From the NCBI GenBank assembly GCA_938002255.1, contig CALLAL010000014.1:1-45034 (forward strand): a stretch of 45,034 nt of DNA. Direction: 5' to 3'. Source of the stretch: an uncultured bacterium (GTDB lineage: Bacteria > Desulfobacterota > BSN033 > UBA1163). Both the position numbers and the translations under genes were made by a program. The notes beneath the pieces are model-generated. The model made no database searches. It was not told the DNA's origin and worked only from the letters and a program-made list of their open reading frames with translations. This document shows positions 22,441-31,705 of the stretch, one piece after another (position 1 is the first letter of the stretch; each line of letters starts with the position of its first letter).

Positions 22441-24537
22441 ATGAAGCGTTTTGAACCGAACCACATACGGATTATTGGAACTTTTGGTCATGGCGGGGAA
22501 GGGAAAACCTCTCTGGCGGAGGCCATCCTCTTTACGACAGGGGAAAATACACGTTTGGGCCGGGTGGATGACGGTTCTTCTTTAATGGATTTTGAACCTG
22601 AAGAGATCAACCGTAAGATCAGCATCAGCGCCTCCCTTGCCCATTTTGAATGGGAGAAACACCGGTTTTATCTCCTTGATACCCCTGGATATGCAAACTT
22701 CATTGCCGAAGCCAAAGCCTCGATGAGAGTAGTGGATGGGGCTGTTATTGTCATTGGAGGAAACTCTGAGGTCAAAGTCCAAACCGAGACCGTCTGGGGC
22801 TATGCGAATGAATTTGGGGTTCCCAGGATTCTCTATGTTGGTAAAATGGATACAGAACGTGCCGATTTTCTTAAGGTGGTGGCAGAGGTCAAAAAACAGT
22901 TTCCCTCTTTACCAACGGTCCCGGTCCAGCTTCCGATTGGAACGGAAAAAAATTTCCGAGGAATCATTGACCTCATCGAGAAGAAAGCCTATCTTTACCG
23001 TGATGATGGGAGTGGTCAGTTTGAATTGAAAGAGATTCCTGCTGAATTACAGGGGGAGGTAGATCAACTTCGGGAGAAGATGGTTGAAGCCCTCGTTGAG
23101 ATGGACGATCAATTGATGGAGAAATATTTAGAGTCCGGTGAAATGACCAATGAAGAGATCTATCGTTGCCTTCGTAAGGGAGCAATAGAGCGGAGATTGG
23201 TCCCAGCCGTTTGTGGTTCGTCCCTTCGAAACATCGGAATCCAACCCCTTCTGGACCTTATCATCCGGTGTTTTCCCTCACCGCAAGAAAGAGGAGCGGT
23301 TCAGGTTAAAGACCTTAAGACAGGGGAAATGGTCCTGAGAGACCCGAAAGAAGACGGGCCTCTGACAGCCTTTGTCTTTAAAACGATTGCGGATCCCTTC
23401 GCAGGGAAATTGAGCCTTTTCAGGATTTATTCAGGAAGCCTAAATGCCGACTCAACCGTTTACAATTCAAAGAAGGATACCAAGGAGAGAATAGGACAGA
23501 TCTATTTACTGACTGGAAAGAAGCAAAAACCTGTCGGATATGCGAGTGTGGGAGATATGGTCGCTGTAGCCAAACTGAAAGAAACGACCACGGGCGACAC
23601 CTTCAGTGATGAGAAGAATCCAGTGGTCTTTGAGGAGACCAAACTCCCTCAACCGATGATTTCCTATGCCCTTACGCCAAAGTCGAAGGGCGATGAGGAA
23701 AAGATTGCTGCGTCCCTTGCCCGTATCCATGAAGAGGATCCGACCATGATGGTCGGCCGGGATGAACAGACGGGCGAAATCCTTCTCTCAGGGGTGGGAC
23801 AAACTCATGTTGAAGTCATTGTTGAAAAATTGAAGAGAAAATTTGGGGTTGAGGTCAACCTGAGCACGCCCAAAGTTCCTTACAAGGAGACCATCCGAGG
23901 ATCGAAACAAGGGGTGATCTACCGACACAAGAAACAGACAGGCGGTAGAGGGCAGTTTGCAGAGGTCCATTTTGATATCTCTCCTCTTCCGCGTGGGGCA
24001 GGTTTCGAATTTGAGAACGCTCTGGTTGGGATGAATGTCCCGAGAAATTTTGTCCCTGCGGTGGAGAAAGGGATTGCTGAAGCCATGCAGAGTGGCGTTC
24101 TTGCAGGATTTCCTGTGGTGGATGTGAAGGTTCGCTTTTATGATGGCAAATCCCATGAGGTTGATTCTTCGGAAATGGCTTTTAAATTGGCTGCCATCAT
24201 GTGTTTCAAAAAGGGGGTCCAGGAAGCCAATCCTGTTTTGCTTGAACCGATTATGAAGGTCGAGGTCGTCGCGCCCGACGAAAATATCGGTGATGTGATC
24301 GGGGACCTCAATAGCCGTCGGGGCCGAGTGTTAAAAGTCGATGCCAAAGGCAGTTATCAGGTCATTCAAGCCAATGTTCCCATGTCCGAAATGCTCAAAT
24401 ATGCTCCAGATCTCAACTCAAAGACCGGAGGCCGTGGAACGTTTACCATGGAGTTTTCCCACTACGAGGAAGTTCCTGCCCAACTGGCTGAAAAGGTGAT
24501 TGCCCAAGCCAAAAAAGATAAAGAGAAAGAGAGTTGA
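22441..24537 (+). CDS. elongation factor G paralogue (EF-G-like GTPase)
   Basis: The 698-residue protein has the full EF-G domain order. The GTPase has a P-loop GHGGEGKTS at 16-24 and DTPGY at 80-84. A domain II beta-barrel (about 300-390), domain III and domain IV (about 470-590, with KKQTGGRGQFAEV) follow, then domain V. Its P-loop and the RLGRVDDG segment place it in the EF-G-like paralogue group rather than with canonical FusA, which has AHIDAGKTT. The base-recognition motif NKxD appears as GKMD (134-137), so the usual Asn is replaced by Gly. No ribosomal protein genes are adjacent. Its task may be a special step such as recycling or a stress function; this is unknown. Confidence 0.88.
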   Translation: MKRFEPNHIRIIGTFGHGGEGKTSLAEAILFTTGENTRLGRVDDGSSLMDFEPEEINRKISISASLAHFEWEKHRFYLLDTPGYANFIAEAKASMRVVDGAVIVIGGNSEVKVQTETVWGYANEFGVPRILYVGKMDTERADFLKVVAEVKKQFPSLPTVPVQLPIGTEKNFRGIIDLIEKKAYLYRDDGSGQFELKEIPAELQGEVDQLREKMVEALVEMDDQLMEKYLESGEMTNEEIYRCLRKGAIERRLVPAVCGSSLRNIGIQPLLDLIIRCFPSPQERGAVQVKDLKTGEMVLRDPKEDGPLTAFVFKTIADPFAGKLSLFRIYSGSLNADSTVYNSKKDTKERIGQIYLLTGKKQKPVGYASVGDMVAVAKLKETTTGDTFSDEKNPVVFEETKLPQPMISYALTPKSKGDEEKIAASLARIHEEDPTMMVGRDEQTGEILLSGVGQTHVEVIVEKLKRKFGVEVNLSTPKVPYKETIRGSKQGVIYRHKKQTGGRGQFAEVHFDISPLPRGAGFEFENALVGMNVPRNFVPAVEKGIAEAMQSGVLAGFPVVDVKVRFYDGKSHEVDSSEMAFKLAAIMCFKKGVQEANPVLLEPIMKVEVVAPDENIGDVIGDLNSRRGRVLKVDAKGSYQVIQANVPMSEMLKYAPDLNSKTGGRGTFTMEFSHYEEVPAQLAEKVIAQAKKDKEKES

Positions 24538-24559
24538 AGCCATAAGGGACTAAAGTTTG

Positions 24560-24633
24560 AAGTGCCTGCAGTGCCTAAACATCCGTTTATTACTCCTTTC
24601 AACTTTAATCACCTTAGGTTACTTTAGGCACTT
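24560..24633. repeat. intergenic inverted repeat with GTGCCT units
   Basis: The gap between the EF-G paralogue and dtd holds AGTGCCT twice (24561-24567 and 24570-24576). GTGCCTAAA (24571-24579) is the exact reverse complement of TTTAGGCAC (24623-24631). AAGTGCCT at 24560-24567 can pair alternatively with AGGCACTT (24626-24633). It looks like a dispersed palindromic intergenic element or a large hairpin. A terminator role for the EF-G gene is possible. Confidence 0.5.
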
Positions 24634-24641
24634 GGGTTTGA

Positions 24642-25091
24642 ATGATGAAGGCTGTCGTCCAGAGGGTTCAATCGGCTAAGGTTCTGGTGGATGGCCGTAT
24701 CATTGGCAAGATTGATAAAGGTCTGCTCGTTTTCCTCGGTGTAGCCAGGGACGATAACGAAAGCGATCTTGCCTTTCTCGCCTCTAAAATACCTGACCTT
24801 AGAATCTTTGCAGATGCATCTGAAAAGTTTAACCTATCCCTGAAAGAGGTGGGTGGAGAGATTCTGGTTGTCTCCCAGTTTACTCTCTATGGGGACTGCC
24901 GGAAAGGAAGAAGACCCTCTTTTACCGAAGCAGCGGATCCGCTTCTGGCAAAGGACCTCTATGAACGATTCATTCTTCGTTTAAAAGAGCAAGGCATTCC
25001 TGTCCAGACAGGAGAGTTTCAGGCAACCATGGAGGTCCATTTGATCAATGATGGGCCGGTTACCCTGATCCTTGAGAGTAGAAAGGTTTAA
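24642..25091 (+). CDS. dtd: D-aminoacyl-tRNA deacylase
   Basis: The 149-residue protein is a standard-length Dtd. It starts MKAVVQRVQSAKVLVDG from the second of two adjacent ATGs. It has SQFTLYGDCRKGRRPSF (about 79-95), the Ser-Gln-Phe-Thr motif, and NDGPVTLILES near the C-terminus, the motif that faces the active site across the dimer. It removes D-amino acids wrongly charged to tRNA. It is on its own, between the intergenic repeat and the Memo-AMMECR1 gene. Confidence 0.95.
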   Translation: MMKAVVQRVQSAKVLVDGRIIGKIDKGLLVFLGVARDDNESDLAFLASKIPDLRIFADASEKFNLSLKEVGGEILVVSQFTLYGDCRKGRRPSFTEAADPLLAKDLYERFILRLKEQGIPVQTGEFQATMEVHLINDGPVTLILESRKV

Positions 25092-25118
25092 GGTGAAACA
25101 ATCCAGATCCAAAAAAGG

Positions 25119-25159
25119 CTTGACCTGCCTTTGCAGAAATCTCTACCCGGCAGGCCAAG
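25119..25159. terminator. hairpin between dtd and the Memo-AMMECR1 gene
   Basis: CTTGACCTGCC (25119-25129) and GGCAGGCCAAG (25149-25159) pair over eleven positions with one mismatch around a 19-base loop. A T-rich stretch (CTCTTTTCACTTT) follows. It could terminate dtd transcription or fold in the leader of the next gene. TTGACC inside the left arm could also serve as a -35 box; no convincing -10 is seen. Confidence 0.35.
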
Positions 25160-25179
25160 GATGATCCTCTTTTCACTTT

Positions 25180-26688
25180 ATGAAAAAGTGTTTTTTCCTT
25201 TGTATGGCCGTCAGCCTTTTAATTTTAGCCGGTTTTTTTGATGGGGGAGCAGGCTTTGGGTCAAGAAAGGAGAAGGGAATGAAAGAGGTCAGGGAACCTG
25301 CAGTGTCAGGATTGTTTTATTCCGATCGGCCCGAGATCCTTTTAAGGGATGTCAAAACATTTCTATCCAAAGCCAAAAGGGAGAGAGTGGATGGAGAGAT
25401 TGTTGGATTGGTTTCTCCCCACGCCGGCTATATGTATTCGGGGCAGGTGGCCGCCCATGCTTACAAACTCTTGGAGGGAAAACAATTTGATACTGTCATT
25501 GTCGTTGCTCCAAGCCATCGAGTAGATTTTAAGGGAGCTTCACTCTATGACCGGGGAGGGTACCGAACCCCCCTTGGGATCGTTCCTGTCGATGCCGAAT
25601 TATCAAAAAAGATGATGCAGGCTTGGACAGGGATTCGTTATCTTCCAGAGGCTCATCGCCAGGAGCATTCCCTGGAGGTTCAGATCCCCTTTCTTCAAGT
25701 CGTCTTAGAATCCTTTCAACTGATCCCCATCGTGATGGAGCCTTACTGGAGCCTTCAGACCTGCCAGAATCTCGCAAAAGCGATTTCGGATACGGTTCAA
25801 GGAAAGAAGGTTTTGCTCATTGCCAGCACGGATCTTTCTCATTTTCACTCCTACGAGAAAGCGGTTCAATTGGACCAGATCGTTCTGGGCCATCTGGAAC
25901 GTTTTGATACGGACCGATTAGCCCGGGACTTACGGGAAGGGCGGTGCGAGGCGTGCGGTGGGGGCCCTGTGATTACGGTGATGCTGGCCGCCAGGATGTT
26001 AGGAGCCAATCGGAGCCAGGTGCTTGCTTATCAGAATTCAGGGGATGTCACAGGAGATCGTAGCCGTGTGGTGGGGTATGTAGCGGCTGTCTTTTATAAG
26101 ACTCCGGGAGGTAAAGAAAAGATGAAAGAGGAAAAAAGAGTTGGCGTGGATCTGGGATTGAGTGAAGACGACAAGAGGGTTCTTCATCAGATTGCGAAGA
26201 CGGTCATTGAGAACAGGGCCAAAGGCAAACCTCTTCCAGACGTTAAGGTTGATTCCCCTCTCTTGAAAGAGAATCGGGGGGCTTTTGTCACTCTTCATAA
26301 AAGGGGACAACTGAGAGGATGCATCGGATACATTGAGGGAAGGGGGCCTCTTTACCGAACGGTCGAAGAGATGGCTGAAGCGGCTGCCTTTCGTGATCCT
26401 CGTTTTCCTCCTGTGAATGAGAAAGAATTGGACGAATTGGATATAGAGATTTCGGTCTTGACCCCACTTCGGAAGATCATGGATATCAACGAGATCGAAG
26501 TGGGTAAACATGGCCTCTATATCAAAAAGGGCTGGAACTCTGGGCTTCTTCTCCCCCAGGTGGCTACGGAATACGGATGGGATAGAAAAACCTTTCTTGA
26601 GCATACCTGCCAGAAGGCAGGTCTTCCTTCCAATGCCTGGAAGGAGAAGGAGACAGAGATTTACATCTTTTCTGCCGATATCTTTTAA
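25180..26688 (+). CDS. Memo-AMMECR1 fusion (AmmeMemoRadiSam system proteins B and A)
   Basis: Two domains are joined in 502 residues. The N-terminal part (about 36-305) is a Memo-family domain with SPHAGYMYSG, APSH, EHSLEVQIPF, DLSHFHS and CGGGPV, the conserved His and Cys positions. The C-terminal part (about 325-500) is an AMMECR1 domain with LRGCIGYIEG and FRDPRFPPV. The radical-SAM partner of the system is not in this window. The ATG at 25180 adds a hydrophobic N-terminus that looks like a signal peptide (residues 3-20). The ATG at 25279 has a much better ribosome-binding site (GGAG, seven bases upstream) and matches the usual start of Memo proteins. Cytoplasmic location from the inner start seems at least as likely. 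Confidence 0.9.
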   Translation: MKKCFFLCMAVSLLILAGFFDGGAGFGSRKEKGMKEVREPAVSGLFYSDRPEILLRDVKTFLSKAKRERVDGEIVGLVSPHAGYMYSGQVAAHAYKLLEGKQFDTVIVVAPSHRVDFKGASLYDRGGYRTPLGIVPVDAELSKKMMQAWTGIRYLPEAHRQEHSLEVQIPFLQVVLESFQLIPIVMEPYWSLQTCQNLAKAISDTVQGKKVLLIASTDLSHFHSYEKAVQLDQIVLGHLERFDTDRLARDLREGRCEACGGGPVITVMLAARMLGANRSQVLAYQNSGDVTGDRSRVVGYVAAVFYKTPGGKEKMKEEKRVGVDLGLSEDDKRVLHQIAKTVIENRAKGKPLPDVKVDSPLLKENRGAFVTLHKRGQLRGCIGYIEGRGPLYRTVEEMAEAAAFRDPRFPPVNEKELDELDIEISVLTPLRKIMDINEIEVGKHGLYIKKGWNSGLLLPQVATEYGWDRKTFLEHTCQKAGLPSNAWKEKETEIYIFSADIF

Positions 26689-26698
26689 ACCTGTGACG

Positions 26699-26721
26699 TT
26701 ACCATTTAGCAATAATGGTAA
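26699..26721. terminator. hairpin between convergent genes
   Basis: TTACCATT (26699-26706) and AATGGTAA (26714-26721) form a perfect eight-pair stem with a seven-base loop, between the Memo-AMMECR1 gene and the converging end of the Mrp cluster. The stem is AT-rich, so it is a weak terminator candidate for either strand. Confidence 0.4.
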
Positions 26722-26782
26722 TTTAACCCTTTGATGAATCTGAAGAGGTGACTACCTGCTTTTAGGCTATGATTGCCCATCC

Positions 26783-28501
26783 TCAAGAACTGATCAAGTA
26801 GATGAGGCTATAGAAAAAGAGAAAGAGGATGGCAAGCAACACACCCAATCCCATTGGCTTTCGATAGAGATTTTCGTCGTAGTCCTTGGTCCCCCCTTTA
26901 GACGGGTTTTCAATAAAGACGAGAGGATTTTTGCTAAACTGTATAAGGCCCTGGACCTTTCTTGAGCATCCTTCCTGGATGCTTATCCTTAAGCCATGGA
27001 GAGGGCCTTTAAAAAACCAGGCCATCCATTTGAAGGCCATCCTATAGAAATAGTCAAAATCAAGGATGATCCAGGCGTGGGGTGAGAAAGCATTTTTTGC
27101 GAGGATAAATATTAAACCTGTCCAGAGAAAAAGTTGAAAGACACCGAGGACATGGGAGAGGGTGTAGGCGTGGTAGGGCGCAGAGGGATAAGGAAGTATT
27201 GACAAGAGAATGGTCGGATAGAGGCCGAGGGTTAAACAGAGAAGGGCAACAAAAACCATGGCTAAACACATATTGAGGGAGGCTTCTTTTGCTTCGATCC
27301 GATCATTTTTTGCAAAAAACGTGAAGAAACAGAGTTTGGTAAAGGAAAGAAAGGTTCCCACAGAGGCAAGCCTCAGCATCCATTCGAGCCATGGTTGATT
27401 CGACTCCGCCATGGCGGAGAGGAGCATCCCTTTACTGATAAACCCATTGAACCCTGGGGCCCCTGAAATGGAGAGGGAAGCGATGACACAGGTGGCACAG
27501 GTGAACGGCATCTTGGTTGCGAGGCCTCCCAACTCGGTCAATTTTTTCTTTCCAGTCATCTGAATGACAGAGCCCATTCCCATGAAGAGAAGGGTCTTGT
27601 AGAGAAGGTTATTGATCAGGTGGGCGATCCCCCCGTTGGTACTTAAAGCGGTTCCCACTCCAATCCCTGCTACCATGTAGCCAACCTGACTGATAATATG
27701 ATAGGAGATGAGCCTCCGGATGTCATTCTGGAGCAGGGCATAGATGACTCCGAAGAGAGCCATCGCTCCACCCATATAAGCCACCCATTCCGTTCCCGAA
27801 AAACACCTCGCCAGAGCATAGACTCCTGTTTTGGTTGTAAAGATCGAGAGAAAGACACTTCCTGTGGGTGTTCCTTCGGGATACGCATCGGGAAGCCAGG
27901 TGTGAAGAGGAAGGAAGGCTGCATTCAAACCAAAGCCGATGAGGACCAGCCAGGAGGCCAAGGATCCTGCTGGAGATTGGAGGAGAACAGTTTCCGTAGA
28001 GACGACGTGGAGGATGATTCCTGTAAAGAGAATGCAGCCCCCGATGATATGCATGAGAAGGTATCGGAATCCAGCTTCAAGAGAGGCTTTCTCCTTTCGG
28101 TACCAGATCAGAAACGTGGAGGCGATCGCCATGATTTCCCAGAAAAAGAAAAGGCTGAAGTAATCGCCTGAAAAGATAACGCCAAGCGAACTTCCCATAT
28201 AGAGGAGGGCGGCCACCTGTTGCCCATCCTCTTGGACGTGAAGGGAGTAGAGAAGGGCCAACAGACCGATTCCAATAAAGATCATCCCCATGGCCATACT
28301 GAGTCGATCCACATGAAGCAGAATAAGATCGTAGTTTAAAAATCGAATCGTCCAGAATCGCCCTGTCTCAAGCAGAATGAGGTTTCCCAAGCTTAGGAAA
28401 CCGAGGAGAAGGAGATAGACCTGTTTGATCCTTCCTTTCCAAAAGGGGACAAGGAGGGCGCCAAGGAGATAGATGAATCCAGGAGGAATTCCTTTAATCA
28501 T
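26783..28501 (-). CDS. MrpD/NuoL-type antiporter subunit (third large subunit)
   Basis: The start is the ATG at 28501 behind AGGAGG; the longer frame to 28525 overlaps the preceding gene further. The 572-residue protein is polytopic. It has the proton-conducting core of the family: FFFWEIMAIASTFLIW with the conserved Glu, FLPLHTWLPDAYPEGTPTGSVFLS and a conserved Lys region near FTTKTGVYALAR, NDIRRLISYHIISQVGYM, and HLINNLLYKTLLFM. The C-terminal extension (about 430-572) includes a last helix. It resembles hydrogenase-4/Mbh-associated and Mrp large subunits. It is the last gene of the antiporter cluster. Confidence 0.88.
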   Translation of the reverse strand: MIKGIPPGFIYLLGALLVPFWKGRIKQVYLLLLGFLSLGNLILLETGRFWTIRFLNYDLILLHVDRLSMAMGMIFIGIGLLALLYSLHVQEDGQQVAALLYMGSSLGVIFSGDYFSLFFFWEIMAIASTFLIWYRKEKASLEAGFRYLLMHIIGGCILFTGIILHVVSTETVLLQSPAGSLASWLVLIGFGLNAAFLPLHTWLPDAYPEGTPTGSVFLSIFTTKTGVYALARCFSGTEWVAYMGGAMALFGVIYALLQNDIRRLISYHIISQVGYMVAGIGVGTALSTNGGIAHLINNLLYKTLLFMGMGSVIQMTGKKKLTELGGLATKMPFTCATCVIASLSISGAPGFNGFISKGMLLSAMAESNQPWLEWMLRLASVGTFLSFTKLCFFTFFAKNDRIEAKEASLNMCLAMVFVALLCLTLGLYPTILLSILPYPSAPYHAYTLSHVLGVFQLFLWTGLIFILAKNAFSPHAWIILDFDYFYRMAFKWMAWFFKGPLHGLRISIQEGCSRKVQGLIQFSKNPLVFIENPSKGGTKDYDENLYRKPMGLGVLLAILFLFFYSLIYLISS

Positions 28502-28703
28502 AGAAGTCCTCCTGTTTCGATGCAAAGGAGGCGACCAACTTCTTTAGAGCCAGAAGAAGAAGTGCTCCCATTCCTCCGACCATGCTATCGAGCCATGGAA
28601 AGCGATGCCACCAGAAGGGGCCGTGGTTATGTTCCATAAAAAATCCCAGAAGGACAGAGAGTGCCACCAGGGAAAAGAATATTTTTTGAAGGGTCTTTTT
28701 CAT
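28494..28703 (-). CDS. small membrane protein of the Mrp cluster
   Basis: The 69-residue protein has two hydrophobic segments (about 8-22 and 41-56) joined by HNHGPFWWHRFPWLDS, and a charged C-terminus. It starts two bases after the stop of the preceding large subunit (TGAGATG) and overlaps the next one by eight bases. This tight packing supports a real gene that is co-translated with the cluster. It has no family that I recognise with confidence. It may be an accessory subunit joining the two large subunits encoded on either side. Confidence 0.8.
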   Translation of the reverse strand: MKKTLQKIFFSLVALSVLLGFFMEHNHGPFWWHRFPWLDSMVGGMGALLLLALKKLVASFASKQEDFYD

Positions 28704-28704
28704 C

Positions 28705-30210
28705 TCAAGGGACTCCCAGAACGTTTTTGGCTGAAAGCGTTGCTATTTCAAAAAAATGGAAGATCGCATTTGGAAATAATCCCAACACGATAGAACCTAT
28801 CGCACAGATCGCAATGGGAGCAACCATCCAGAGCGATGCTTCATCCACTTGAGGGAATGGATCTCCTGTGGGTTTTTTAAAAAAGGAGTGATAGATGATC
28901 GGGACGAAGTAAGCGATATCGAGTAGCGCACTCCCGAGGAGGACAAAAAGAAAGAGTATCTCCTTTGCTTCGAGAGATCCCAGACAAAGATACCATTTGC
29001 TGATAAACCCGGCCATCGGCGGAATTCCAGAGATGCCAAGTGCGGCAATTGCAAAAGAAGCCATCGTGACGGGCATGGCTTTGCCAATACCATCCAGCTC
29101 ATTCACTTTCTCTTTGTGGGTTTTGACATAGATGGCCCCCGCTACAAAAAAGAGGGTGATCTTCATAAACCCATGCGCCGCTATATGAAAAATACTACCG
29201 GTGATGCCACTTGGAGAGAGCAGGGACGCCCCTAAGATGATGATTGCCAGGTTGTTGATTGTCGAGAAGGCAAGCCTCCGTTTTAGATGATCCTGGGCGA
29301 GGGCAAACATTCCAGAGACAAGGATCGTAAAAGAGGCCATGTAAGCCAGAAGGAGCCAGAGATTTAACTCCGCAAGGAGTTGAGGACCAAAAACGTAAAG
29401 AATCACTCGAAGAACGCAAAAAACGCCTGCTTTGACCACGGCAACAGCATGAAGGAGGGCAGAGACAGGAGTGGGGGCGACCATCGCCGTAGGCAACCAC
29501 TCATGGAGGGGCATCAGTGCGGCTTTCGTTCCAAATCCTATGATAAAGACGAAAAAGATCAATATAAGAAGGGGGTCTGTTCCGTGGCCTTTAAGAAACC
29601 CACCTGCTTTGAAATTGAGGTTGCCTGAGAGGGTATAAGTAAATCCCATGGCCAAGATGATCAGGGTTGCTCCGGTTAGGAGATAGGCCAGATACTTTCT
29701 TCCTCCTGAGATGGCCTCCTCTGTCTCTTTATGGGCTACCAGAGGGAAGGTCGAAACGGTTAAGATCTCATAGAAGATGAAGAGGGTCAGAAGATTTCCA
29801 GCAAAAGCAATGCCAAGGGCTCCGTGAAGGGCGAGGGCAAAACAGAAGAAGAACCTTGTCTGTGAGGCTGATTGAAGGCCTCTCATATATCCGATCGAAT
29901 AGATTGAAGTGGCAATCCAGAGGCAGGAAGCAAGTGTCGCAAAGAAGAGGCCAAAGGAATCGACACGGAACTGAAAAGAAACACCTGGAAAGAGTTCCAC
30001 CAGAGTCCACTCAAGGGTCTTACCCTGAAGGATCGCAGGAATCATCGAGGCAACAATCGAAAATTTGATGACCGAGGCGAGAAGTGTCCATCCCTCTCGA
30101 AGGTTTTTCCGCCTCTCACCTGTTAAAAGAATCAACAGTGCCGCAAGAGCTGAGGTCCCAAGGGCTAAAAGAGGTTTGATTGAAATGGTTCCTTCCAAAG
30201 CAAACTCCAA
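28705..30210 (-). CDS. MrpD/NuoL-type antiporter subunit (second large subunit)
   Basis: The 501-residue polytopic protein has LTLFIFYEILTVSTFPLVAH with the key Glu, KAALMPLHEWLPTAMVAPTP, LLHAVAVVKAGVF with the Lys, QDHLKRRLAFSTINNLAI and HIAAHGFMKITLFF, all marks of the proton-translocating subunits. The MVAPTPVSALLHA form resembles MrpA/NuoL more than MrpD, so it may stand in for the N-terminal part of MrpA. The start is a TTG at 30210 without a clear ribosome-binding site, four bases after the preceding stop. Translation by coupling is likely, and a start somewhat downstream is possible. Confidence 0.87.
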   Translation of the reverse strand: MEFALEGTISIKPLLALGTSALAALLILLTGERRKNLREGWTLLASVIKFSIVASMIPAILQGKTLEWTLVELFPGVSFQFRVDSFGLFFATLASCLWIATSIYSIGYMRGLQSASQTRFFFCFALALHGALGIAFAGNLLTLFIFYEILTVSTFPLVAHKETEEAISGGRKYLAYLLTGATLIILAMGFTYTLSGNLNFKAGGFLKGHGTDPLLILIFFVFIIGFGTKAALMPLHEWLPTAMVAPTPVSALLHAVAVVKAGVFCVLRVILYVFGPQLLAELNLWLLLAYMASFTILVSGMFALAQDHLKRRLAFSTINNLAIIILGASLLSPSGITGSIFHIAAHGFMKITLFFVAGAIYVKTHKEKVNELDGIGKAMPVTMASFAIAALGISGIPPMAGFISKWYLCLGSLEAKEILFLFVLLGSALLDIAYFVPIIYHSFFKKPTGDPFPQVDEASLWMVAPIAICAIGSIVLGLFPNAIFHFFEIATLSAKNVLGVP

Positions 30211-30214
30211 TCCA

Positions 30215-31705
30215 TTAAAAGGATGCTGGAATGGTCAGGTGAATGATGTTTGAGATGATTGTTCCGCTAAATAATCCTAATGAGATCACACCCAGCGTAA
30301 GAACCCAAAGAGGAATCAGAACTATCAGGGGAGCTTCGTCCCTCTTCAGGATAGGCCTTTCTATTCTTTGTTCGTTCCCTGCCTTCCCAAAGTATGCCTT
30401 CTCTATCACTCGGAAAAAAAGTATGGCATTGCAAAGGCTACTGGCGAGCAGAATGGCTGCTGAAAGCCACTGTTTTGCATCAATGGCTCCTAGCACCAGA
30501 TACCATTTGCTGAAGAAACCACAGGTCGGAGGCACTCCAATCACTGAAAGACCAGAGAGAACGAAAGCCGCTGAGGTCAAGGGCATGGTTTGATGAAGTC
30601 CTTGAAGTTGGTCGATCTTTCGAGGCCATCCCTTCAGTGTGATTGCTCCTACAAAAAGGAAAAGACAGGCCATCATCAAACCATCATTCATAATGTGAAG
30701 AATGGCACCAGTCAGCCCGTTTCGATTCCCAAAGCCTATTCCCATAGCGATGTACCCGATTTCAGCGATTAGGACATATCCAAGCATTCTCTTCAGATCC
30801 TTCTGAGCCAATGCGAAAAGGCAGCCAAAGAGGATTCCCAGACCTGCCATCCAGCGAAGCAACAATGCGGCAGGAAGGGTTTCAGTAAAAAAGGTGGGAG
30901 GAAAGACGTTCACCATAACCCGGATCATGACATAAGCCCCCACTTTGGTTGTAAGCGGTGCTACCAAAGTGCTGACTGTAGATGGAGCATAGGTATAGGC
31001 ATCAGGAAGCCAGACATGGAGCGGAAAGAGAGCCATCTTAATCGCAATGCCCACCGAAAAGAAGGCGAAAGCGATCAGGGTAACCTTTGAGGAGAGGAGA
31101 CCGGGGAGAAGCTTGGTCAGGTCTGCCATATTGAGCGAACCGGATTCAATATAGAGGTATCCTACCCCGAGAAGGTAGAAGCAGGCTCCAATTGTCCCAT
31201 AGATCATGTAGTTAAAACTGGCGAAAGGCGCCCCCTCCTCACCAATGGCAATCAACGCATAGCCTGCGAGAGAGGCAATTTCGAGAAAGACATAGAGATT
31301 AAAAAGGTCACCTGTTATGACAATGCCCAGCAATCCGGTGATCTGGAGAAGATAGAGGCAGTAGAAGTAGATTGCCCGCTCCGGGAATTCCCTTTCCACC
31401 ATAGGTTTAGAGGTGATCCCTATGATGAGGCTGATGGTTGAAACAATCAGAAGGACAAATCCATTGAGAGGGTCAATGACGTACTCGATCCCCCACGGGG
31501 GAAGCCATCCGCCCAGACGATAATGGATGCTTCCTTTCCAGAGGACCTCCTCCAGAATCATGAAGGATGAGAGCGTCGTTATACCCAGGACAAAGATCAA
31601 CAAGAGGTAGCAGAGACTTTTTCTCAGCCATCCAAGAAGAATCATCAAAAAAGCGGAGATCAGTGGAACGACGATGATCAGAATGGGGAAAGGAAGGTGG
31701 CTCAT
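30215..31705 (-). CDS. mrpD: MrpD-type antiporter subunit (first large subunit)
   Basis: The 496-residue protein has about 14 transmembrane segments. MrpD features are GDLFNLYVFLEIASLAGYAL, KMALFPLHVWLPDAYTYAPS, VAPLTTKVGAYVMIRV, QKDLKRMLGYVLIAEIGYI and HIMNDGLMMACLF. It lies directly after the MrpC gene, with a four-base overlap. That is the classical mrpC-mrpD order, so this one is the best candidate for true MrpD. It should carry one of the ion-translocation paths of the Na+(K+)/H+ antiporter complex. Confidence 0.92.
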   Translation of the reverse strand: MSHLPFPILIIVVPLISAFLMILLGWLRKSLCYLLLIFVLGITTLSSFMILEEVLWKGSIHYRLGGWLPPWGIEYVIDPLNGFVLLIVSTISLIIGITSKPMVEREFPERAIYFYCLYLLQITGLLGIVITGDLFNLYVFLEIASLAGYALIAIGEEGAPFASFNYMIYGTIGACFYLLGVGYLYIESGSLNMADLTKLLPGLLSSKVTLIAFAFFSVGIAIKMALFPLHVWLPDAYTYAPSTVSTLVAPLTTKVGAYVMIRVMVNVFPPTFFTETLPAALLLRWMAGLGILFGCLFALAQKDLKRMLGYVLIAEIGYIAMGIGFGNRNGLTGAILHIMNDGLMMACLFLFVGAITLKGWPRKIDQLQGLHQTMPLTSAAFVLSGLSVIGVPPTCGFFSKWYLVLGAIDAKQWLSAAILLASSLCNAILFFRVIEKAYFGKAGNEQRIERPILKRDEAPLIVLIPLWVLTLGVISLGLFSGTIISNIIHLTIPASF

